Shown: positions 1-8,619 of the stretch, in pieces
How positions within the stretch are numbered: the stretch's first letter is position 1
How the letters are laid out: each line of letters opens with the position of its first letter
Assembly: GCA_017391665.1 (NCBI GenBank)
Contig: JAFOXS010000096.1
Coordinates: 1 to 8,619 of the forward strand
Source: Alistipes sp.
GTDB taxonomy: Bacteria > Bacteroidota > Bacteroidia > Bacteroidales > Rikenellaceae
Reading direction: 5' to 3'
DNA: 8,619 bases
Notes under the pieces: generated by a model
Seen by the model: only the letters and a program-made list of their open reading frames with translations
Databases searched by the model: none
Told to the model about the DNA's origin: nothing
Translations under genes and position numbers: made by a program

Positions 1-1232
1 GCCAACTGCTTGAACTTCATCGGGTCGGCATTCTCGATATAGCGGAACAATTCGGGCGAGAACGACGGGATACCCGTAAATTTGAGTTTTTCGCCCTCGG
101 TGAAGGTATCGCCAATCTTGAACGTACCCGTGTCGTGCAGACCCACGATATCGCCCGGATAGGCAAAGTCGATAACCGACTTCTTCTCGGCCATGAAGGC
201 TGTGGGTGACGAGAATTTAAGCTGCTTGCCACTGCGAACGTGCAGGTAGTTCTTGTTGCGCTCGAACGTGCCCGAACATATCTTCATAAAGGCGATACGG
301 TCGCGGTGGTTAGGATCCATATTGGCGTGAATCTTAAACACAAAGCCTGTCATCTTCGCCTCATCGGGCGTAACGTTACGTGTCTCTGTGGTTGAGGGAC
401 GGGGCGAGGGTGCAATGCGGATAAAGCACTCCAGAAGCTCTCTCACACCGAAGTTGTTCACTGCCGAACCGAAGAATACGGGGGCGAGCTTGCCATCGAG
501 GTATGCCTCTCGGTCGAAGTCGTCGTAAACGGCCTCTACAAGGTCAAGATTCTCGCGCAGCTGCGTAGCGAATTTGGGTGTTATGTAGCCATCCAACTCG
601 GGATTTGTGATGTCGCTGAAATCTACGGTCTCGGCATCGGCCGTCTGACGCTCGTCAGTGGTGAAAAGCGAAAGGTTCTTCTCGTAGATGTTGTACACGC
701 CCTTGAACGTATCGCCGCTTGATATGGGGAATGCCAGCGGGCGCACACGAATCTGCAACTCGCGCTCCACCTCATCAAGCAGATCGAAGGGATCCTTGCA
801 GAGACGGTCCAACTTGTTGATAAATACCATTACGGGCGTATTACGCATACGGCATACATTCATCAGCTTGCGGGTCTGTGCCTCCACACCCTTCGCACCG
901 TCGATTACGATGATAACCGAATCTACGGCCGTAAGCGTACGGTAGGTATCCTCGGCAAAGTCCTCGTGACCAGGGGTATCGAGGATGTTGATCTTCACAT
1001 CCTTGTAGTTGAATCCCATAACTGAGGTAGCCACCGAGATGCCTCGCTGACGCTCGATCTCCATAAAGTCGGATGTAGCACCCTTCTTGATCTTGTTGCT
1101 CTTAACGGCTCCCGCCACGTGGATAGCTCCACCAAAGAGGAGCAACTTCTCCGTGAGGGTTGTCTTACCGGCATCGGGGTGTGCAATAACGGCAAATGTT
1201 CTGCGCTTGGTGATTTCGTCGATTAACGCCAT
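1..1232 (-). CDS. prfC: Peptide chain release factor 3 (RF3), N-terminal 410 codons; 3' end cut by window edge
   Basis: RF3 is a cytoplasmic translational GTPase that recycles RF1/RF2 from the ribosome after peptide release. I translated the minus strand from the ATG at 1230-1232, and it stays open to the window edge. The GTPase motifs fall in order: G1 HPDAGKTT (residues 18-25), the switch-I type RGIS (63-66), G3 DTPGHED (85-91) and G4 NKLD (139-142). The segment around residues 265-410 fits the domain II region that follows the G domain in RF3. The family is usually about 520-530 residues, so roughly the last 115 codons lie outside the window. The N-terminal HPDAGKTT form, rather than the HxDHGKTT form of EF-Tu and EF-G, separates RF3 from other translational GTPases. 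The gene has its own promoter box (1256-1263) and lies downstream of a terminator, so it is probably transcribed separately from the beta-galactosidase operon. An ATG at 1243-1245 is out of frame and was not used. Confidence 0.96.
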   Translation of the reverse strand, partial: MALIDEITKRRTFAVIAHPDAGKTTLTEKLLLFGGAIHVAGAVKSNKIKKGATSDFMEIERQRGISVATSVMGFNYKDVKINILDTPGHEDFAEDTYRTLTAVDSVIIVIDGAKGVEAQTRKLMNVCRMRNTPVMVFINKLDRLCKDPFDLLDEVERELQIRVRPLAFPISSGDTFKGVYNIYEKNLSLFTTDERQTADAETVDFSDITNPELDGYITPKFATQLRENLDLVEAVYDDFDREAYLDGKLAPVFFGSAVNNFGVRELLECFIRIAPSPRPSTTETRNVTPDEAKMTGFVFKIHANMDPNHRDRIAFMKICSGTFERNKNYLHVRSGKQLKFSSPTAFMAEKKSVIDFAYPGDIVGLHDTGTFKIGDTFTEGEKLKFTGIPSFSPELFRYIENADPMKFKQL

Positions 1233-1255
1233 AATGATTCTTCATTTAACGGCTG

Positions 1256-1263
1256 CAAAGATA
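1256..1263 (-). promoter_or_regulatory. Bacteroidota -7 promoter box for prfC
   Basis: Read on the minus strand this is TATCTTTG, an exact match to the Bacteroidota sigma-ABfr -7 consensus TAnnTTTG. It ends 23 bases before the prfC ATG, so the predicted 5' untranslated leader is only about 15-20 bases. No convincing TTTG -33 element stands at the usual distance of about 19 bases; the area is AT-rich and overlaps the terminator tail of the upstream operon. Confidence 0.6.
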
Positions 1264-1280
1264 GTGTTTTTACCTTAAAT

Positions 1281-1316
1281 AAAAAATAAGGCCGACCCTT
1301 AAGCCGACCTTATTTT
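1281..1316 (-). terminator. Rho-independent terminator of the ROK-transporter-lacZ operon
   Basis: It begins 18 bases downstream of the beta-galactosidase stop codon. In the minus-strand RNA, AAAATAAGG (1316-1308) pairs with CCTTATTTT (1291-1283). The interior continues to pair as U-G, C-G, G-C, G-U, C-G and U-G around a 4-base loop. A run of six U residues follows (1286-1281, shared with the stem base). On the plus strand the three G-U pairs become A-C or C-A mismatches, so the hairpin is much weaker and the signal is directed at the minus strand. The DNA also shows a direct repeat of GCCGACC (1291-1297 and 1303-1309), which is what produces the wobble pairing. Confidence 0.8.
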
Positions 1317-1333
1317 GCTAATTCTCTGTTCTC

Positions 1334-5669
<4,336 letters not shown>

Positions 5670-5706
5670 TTTATTTAGTTTTGTTCTTGTTTTCTGTTGA
5701 GGGTTA

Positions 5707-6810
5707 CTATCTCTTATCCACCTCGTTCAAGGCGAAGGCATACGCGCCGAGTGAGATGGCCTTGCTTGCACCGATCTTTGATATCATCACGCCGATACGC
5801 TTCTGCGGATCGTACGTAACGGTCTTATCTGTTCCATATACCTTCAGCTCGCGCGAAGCGCCACGGGCAAACTGCTCGAACTCCTCGTCATTGTCCAAAT
5901 CGTAAACCTTCATCTGCACGCGGTCGAACTCCTCGCCCGAGATAGAGTGCATCTGACTTCGCAACTCCTTCAGAAGGGCTGGCATAATATACTTCTTGGC
6001 CGCTGTGATACCTCCGCCGATAACTATCACGCCGTCAATTAGCGTCACGGCCGTAGCCATAGCGTCGCCTGCAACCTCTCCCATCGTGGCAAAGGCCTTG
6101 CGGGCTGCTTCCTTGTCGCCCTCGCGACTGCCCTCGGCAATGTCGAAAATATCTTTCGGCTCGAGCGAAGGATCATCCACGCCCGAGGCCTCACGATATA
6201 CACGCTTCACGGCACGCACGGCTACGCCATCCTCGGCCATCACGTCGGGCATATGCTTATGACGCAGGCAGAAGGTCTCGATGCATGAGTTGTCGCCCGT
6301 GTGCAACTCGCCCTTGGTTACAAAGCCAAAGCCGAAACCTGTGCCGAACGTATAACCCAGTAGGGTGTGGTAGCGCTTGGCACTTCCCAGCGCCTCAAGG
6401 CGTGAGTGGATTTCGGGCAATGCGCCAGCCAAAGCCTCGCCGTAGGCGTAGAGGTCGGCGTCGTTGTTGATATATACGGGGATTCCGAATTTTTCTTCGA
6501 GGAATGGTCCCAACGCCACGCCATCGCGGAACGATGGGAAGTTAGGCAGATAGAAACCACCTACGATGCCGTTGGCATAGTCAGCAGGGCCAGGGAATGC
6601 GAAGCTGATGGCTACGGGCTTATGGTCGAGCTGCGCGATGACGCGCTCGAAGCCCTCCACCATGGTGGCCATGCAGCGATCAAGGTCGTCAGCATTGGCG
6701 GGCAGGGTGATAGGATCTACTATGAATTCGTTGGCGCGGATGGCTCCAAAGACAAAATTGGTGCCTCCGGCGTCAAGAGTAATGACGGTTCGTTGGTCGT
6801 TTCTGTACAT
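5707..6810 (-). CDS. ROK-family sugar kinase, 367 aa, lacking the usual zinc motif
   Basis: This is a cytoplasmic ROK (repressor, ORF, kinase) family protein, probably an ATP-dependent hexose or N-acetylhexosamine kinase. It has no N-terminal helix-turn-helix, so it is of the kinase rather than the repressor type. The phosphate-1 loop is DAGGTN (13-18), followed by SFAFPGPADY (69-78). The catalytic base is probably D117 in INNDAD (114-119), with YAYGE just after. A glycine-rich phosphate-2 segment, FGTGFGFGF, is at 155-163, and the adenosine-site VIGGGI is at 263-268. The CxCGxxGCxE zinc signature normally found after the ExGH motif is absent. That place (about 172-190) holds DNSCIETFCLRHKH, with E178 perhaps standing in for the ExGH glutamate. 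About 40 residues (305-345) are inserted before the final GASKAISLGAYAFAL helix. It is the first gene of the operon, with a promoter box 29 bases upstream, and is divergent from the GDPD gene. Substrate specificity cannot be read from the sequence. Confidence 0.9.
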   Translation of the reverse strand: MYRNDQRTVITLDAGGTNFVFGAIRANEFIVDPITLPANADDLDRCMATMVEGFERVIAQLDHKPVAISFAFPGPADYANGIVGGFYLPNFPSFRDGVALGPFLEEKFGIPVYINNDADLYAYGEALAGALPEIHSRLEALGSAKRYHTLLGYTFGTGFGFGFVTKGELHTGDNSCIETFCLRHKHMPDVMAEDGVAVRAVKRVYREASGVDDPSLEPKDIFDIAEGSREGDKEAARKAFATMGEVAGDAMATAVTLIDGVIVIGGGITAAKKYIMPALLKELRSQMHSISGEEFDRVQMKVYDLDNDEEFEQFARGASRELKVYGTDKTVTYDPQKRIGVMISKIGASKAISLGAYAFALNEVDKR

Positions 6811-6839
6811 AGTTGGTTAATTTGTGTTAAAAAATCATT

Positions 6840-6847
6840 CAAAGATA
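6840..6847 (-). promoter_or_regulatory. Bacteroidota -7 promoter box for the ROK-led operon
   Basis: The minus strand reads TATCTTTG, identical to the box before prfC and an exact match to TAnnTTTG. It ends 29 bases before the ROK ATG (6808-6810), giving a predicted leader of about 20-25 bases. No clear TTTG is seen at the -33 position. A short inverted repeat, ACGC-AAAAA-GCGT (6847-6859), abuts the box and could be an operator half-site pair or chance. Confidence 0.6.
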
Positions 6848-6881
6848 CGCAAAAAGCGTGATATTGTAACATAAAAAAATG

Positions 6882-6889
6882 TAATTTTG
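6882..6889 (+). promoter_or_regulatory. Bacteroidota -7 promoter box for the GDPD lipoprotein gene
   Basis: TAATTTTG matches TAnnTTTG and ends 35 bases before the ATG at 6925. A possible TTG at 6864-6866 is closer than the usual 19-base spacing, so the -33 element is uncertain. An imperfect inverted repeat (ACAT at 6869-6872, ATGT at 6879-6882) lies across the upstream edge. The region is very AT-rich, so one match of this kind could occur by chance; its position supports it. Confidence 0.5.
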
Positions 6890-6924
6890 TAGAGTAAAAC
6901 GAAACATATTAACGACTAAAAGTT

Positions 6925-7869
6925 ATGAAAAGAGTATTTTATTCTTTCTTTGCCCTTGCAGCATTATGTTGTCTGTCTTTTGCTGTGTCTTGTCAAGGCA
7001 CGGCACCCGAATCGGACGCTGGAGCAAGTAGAGTAGAGAAAATCTTGGAGCATCTGCACAATCCACAGTCCAAGTATGTCATCGTAGTCAGCCACCGTGG
7101 CGACTGGCGCGACTATCCCGAGAATTCGATTCCTGCTATTGAGTCTGTAATCAGAATGGGTGTCGATATGGTAGAGCTGGATATTGCTATGACCAAGGAT
7201 AGTGTACTGGTGCTCTCACACGACCGTACTCTCGACCGTTGTACCAATGGTAAGGGACGTATCAGCGAAATAACCTACGACTCATTGCAGAGCTTTACTC
7301 TGAAGTCGGCACACGGCGGAGATTTCGGTTACAAACTCAGAATCCCTACGTTGCGTGAAGCTCTGGAGGTGTGCAAGGATCGCATCCTGATCAATATCGA
7401 CAAGGGTTATGACTACTACGATCAGGTTCTGGCGCTGACCGAGGAGCTGGGCGTAACACATCAGATTCTTATCAAGGGCGGTATGCCTCTGGCCGATGTG
7501 AAGAAGAAGATGGCCGCATACGAGAATAATCTGCTCTATATGCCCATCATTACTCCTGCTAACAAGGCGCATCAGCCACTGTTGGAGGAGTACCTTGCTG
7601 GCGAGCCCCAGCTTGCATATGAGATCTGCTGGAGCGAGTTAACTCCTGTTGTGGAGTCTGCCATGGAACGCGTGAAGGCGAGTGGTTCGAAGTTGTGGGT
7701 AAATACGCTGTGGAACTCAATCAATGGTGGCTTGAGTGATGACAATGCATTCATGACATCACCCGACGAGGTGTATGGTAAACTTATTGATATGGGAGCA
7801 ACGATGATCCAGACCGATCGTCCCGAATTTATGATCGAGTATCTGCGTTCACGAGGCTTGCACGACTAA
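6925..7869 (+). CDS. Glycerophosphodiester phosphodiesterase family lipoprotein, 314 aa
   Basis: This is a GDPD-family (GlpQ/UgpQ-like) enzyme predicted to hydrolyse glycerophosphodiesters or related phosphodiesters to an alcohol and glycerol phosphate. The N-terminus is a type II signal peptide: MKR, a hydrophobic stretch, and the lipobox AVSC with C23 as the lipidated residue. The mature protein is therefore membrane-anchored and faces the periplasm or the outside. Catalytic and metal motifs are SHRGD (H57), PENS (E66), VELD (E84, D86) and SHDRTLDRCTNGKG (H99). The TIM-barrel core runs from about 50 to 308, with the late QTDRPEFMIEYL (296-307) typical of the family's last strand and helix. 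The third metal ligand, usually Glu in an ExK motif, appears here as INIDKG (D159-K160), which I believe is a variant found in some GDPD subfamilies. The gene stands alone, divergent from the ROK operon, and ends at a strong terminator. Its substrate may not be a phospholipid headgroup. Confidence 0.9.
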   Translation: MKRVFYSFFALAALCCLSFAVSCQGTAPESDAGASRVEKILEHLHNPQSKYVIVVSHRGDWRDYPENSIPAIESVIRMGVDMVELDIAMTKDSVLVLSHDRTLDRCTNGKGRISEITYDSLQSFTLKSAHGGDFGYKLRIPTLREALEVCKDRILINIDKGYDYYDQVLALTEELGVTHQILIKGGMPLADVKKKMAAYENNLLYMPIITPANKAHQPLLEEYLAGEPQLAYEICWSELTPVVESAMERVKASGSKLWVNTLWNSINGGLSDDNAFMTSPDEVYGKLIDMGATMIQTDRPEFMIEYLRSRGLHD

Positions 7870-7885
7870 TTAACAGTGCCAATAG

Positions 7886-7927
7886 AAAAACAGGGCTGCT
7901 AACTTTTTTGTTAACAGCCCTGTTTTT
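7886..7927. terminator. Bidirectional terminator between the convergent GDPD and membrane protein genes
   Basis: Two 18-base arms (7886-7903 and 7910-7927) surround a six-T loop. They carry the core CAGGGCTG/CAGCCCTG, and the A and T runs at the arm ends supply a U tract for each direction. There is one imperfection, a C-A mismatch in the plus-strand RNA that becomes a G-U pair in the minus-strand RNA. The outer arm reaches the stop codon of the minus-strand gene (7926-7928), so that gene terminates almost immediately after translation ends. Confidence 0.9.
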
Positions 7928-8531
7928 ATAGGTAGAGCATTGATACAACGCATATTGCAAATCCTGTAACAAAACAGGCCAGCAGTTGCAAACTTCTGTT
8001 ACGCCCCAGATAGAGACGTGCCGATGCCAGCATACCAGCAACTACGAGTGAACATAGCAGGGTCCAGAATACGGCCGGCTCGCCGGCTATGTTTAGCATC
8101 ACGAAGAAGGCTACCGTAGCACCCATAGCCACCAGATGCGTACTTGGGCGCGAGAAGCGCGATAGAGCGAGGCAAGCCATGGTACACAATGCAGCCGATA
8201 TGGCTATCTTGCGGAAGAGGATCAGCGATGGAGCGCGCATCATCGTGATGGCATATAGCAGATAGCAAATCGTACATGCAAGCATCATCACCGTCATCTT
8301 ATGGCGCTGCTGGATCTCGCGACCGCGCAGACGCTGTATGCGTTTGAGCAGAGCCACCGTGAGGAGAGGCAGTGCGGTGGCGTAGAGTACTATGGCCCAC
8401 ATCAGATAGGCTTTTAACTTTGAGGGATATAGCGCATAGATGGTGCCAGAAAATAGCAGTACTGCCTCCACATATATTGGAATGAGGAAGGGGTGAAAAA
8501 GGTTCAGTATTATCTTGGCTATGCGCTTCAT
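7926..8531 (-). CDS. Small multi-pass membrane protein, degenerate PAP2-like, 201 aa
   Basis: I cannot assign a firm function. The protein has about six hydrophobic segments (roughly 16-32, 42-62, 78-97, 105-123, 133-150 and 153-171, with a final one at 183-200). The N-terminal NLFHPFLIPIY resembles the HPLLxPxY opening of a conserved Bacteroidota membrane-protein family related to PAP2 phosphatases. The C-terminal half keeps the spacing of PAP2 motifs: SRPSTHLVAMG (127-137) in the place of motif 2, and ASARLYLGRNRSLQLLACFVTGF (starting at 169) in the place of motif 3. However, the motif-3 histidine is replaced by N178 and the aspartate by Q182, and there is no clear motif 1 (KxxxxxxRP). If it descends from PAP2 enzymes it is probably not an active phosphatase by the standard mechanism. 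The ATG at 8529-8531 lies 3 bases after the rpoN stop, so the two genes are probably co-transcribed and translationally coupled. The 3' end runs into a terminator. Confidence 0.8.
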   Translation of the reverse strand: MKRIAKIILNLFHPFLIPIYVEAVLLFSGTIYALYPSKLKAYLMWAIVLYATALPLLTVALLKRIQRLRGREIQQRHKMTVMMLACTICYLLYAITMMRAPSLILFRKIAISAALCTMACLALSRFSRPSTHLVAMGATVAFFVMLNIAGEPAVFWTLLCSLVVAGMLASARLYLGRNRSLQLLACFVTGFAICVVSMLYL

Positions 8532-8534
8532 TGT

Positions 8535-8619
8535 CTAAATTTGTTTACGCAGACGTGCAACGGGTATGTCCAGCATCTCGCGATATTTGGCCACCGTGCG
8601 GCGTGCTATGCAGTAACCC
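8535..8619 (-). CDS. rpoN: RNA polymerase sigma-54 factor, C-terminal 27 codons; 5' part outside window
   Basis: Sigma-54 directs RNA polymerase to -24/-12 promoters that depend on AAA+ activators. Reading the minus strand from 8618, the frame is open to the TAG at 8535-8537. It contains ARRTVAKYRE, which matches the RpoN box, the highly conserved C-terminal signature that contacts the -24 element. The tail IPVARLRKQI is also typical of Bacteroidota RpoN C-termini. Only the last 27 residues are visible, but the RpoN box is distinctive enough for the call. The stop codon is 3 bases from the start of the downstream membrane protein gene. No -24/-12 promoter (TGGCAC-N5-TTGC) was seen upstream of the other genes in the window. 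Confidence 0.93.
   Translation of the reverse strand, partial: GYCIARRTVAKYREMLDIPVARLRKQI

Noticed and set aside
1291..1309. Direct repeat GCCGACC as a regulatory repeat
   Set aside because: Its position after a stop codon and the wobble pairing in RNA explain it fully as part of a terminator stem.
5670..5706. Possible internal promoter or attenuator between the ROK and transporter genes
   Set aside because: The 37-base gap is T-rich on the plus strand but holds no hairpin and no TAnnTTTG on the minus strand.
6847..6859. Short inverted repeat ACGC-AAAAA-GCGT as a terminator or a definite operator
   Set aside because: Four-base arms are too short to claim, and it lies upstream of both genes. 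It is kept only as a comment on the promoter region.
6406..6861. A 151-codon plus-strand open frame opposite the ROK gene, extending into the divergent promoter region
   Set aside because: It is antisense to conserved ROK motifs and no family is recognisable; the end in the intergenic region is simply the first stop in that frame.

Overview
The window looks like an ordinary stretch of chromosome from a Bacteroidales bacterium, probably a human-gut-type lineage; an Alistipes-like member of the Rikenellaceae is a guess from the feel of the proteins, not a demonstrated placement. The pointers are the GC-moderate coding regions with AT-rich gaps, the lack of Shine-Dalgarno sequences before most starts, three good matches to the Bacteroidota -7 promoter box TAnnTTTG, a secreted GH2 beta-galactosidase, and a lipoprotein glycerophosphodiesterase. 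I see no mobile element, CRISPR array, tRNA or rRNA gene, and no stretch over about 115 bases without a gene.

Layout, left to right. (1) 1-1232, minus strand: the first 410 codons of peptide chain release factor 3 (prfC), cut by the window edge, with its own -7 box just upstream. (2) 1283-1316: a terminator hairpin that ends the next unit. (3) 1334-6810, minus strand: a likely three-gene operon, transcribed from right to left as a ROK-family sugar kinase, then a UPF0324/YeiH-type membrane transporter, then an exported LacZ-like beta-galactosidase. The gaps are 37 and 25 bases, with a promoter box at 6840-6847 and the terminator at 1283-1316. (4) 6811-6924: a divergent promoter region. (5) 6925-7869, plus strand: a lipoprotein of the glycerophosphodiester phosphodiesterase (GDPD) family. 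(6) 7886-7927: a bidirectional terminator shared with the convergent gene to its right. (7) 7926-8531, minus strand: a small multi-pass membrane protein that resembles the C-terminal half of PAP2 phosphatases but lacks key residues. (8) 8535-8619, minus strand: the last 27 codons of sigma-54 (rpoN), 3 bases upstream of the membrane protein gene.

How the genes may work together: beta-galactosidase outside the cytoplasm would release galactose and other sugars from beta-galactosides, and the ROK kinase would phosphorylate a hexose in the cytoplasm. The UPF0324 protein between them is the odd partner. Its family is usually named as a putative sulfate exporter, with weak biochemical support, and its place between two sugar genes is the most interesting contextual signal here. 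The GDPD lipoprotein probably cleaves phosphodiester headgroups in the periplasm. I did not find a clearly new biological system; the findings are modest and are scored as such.
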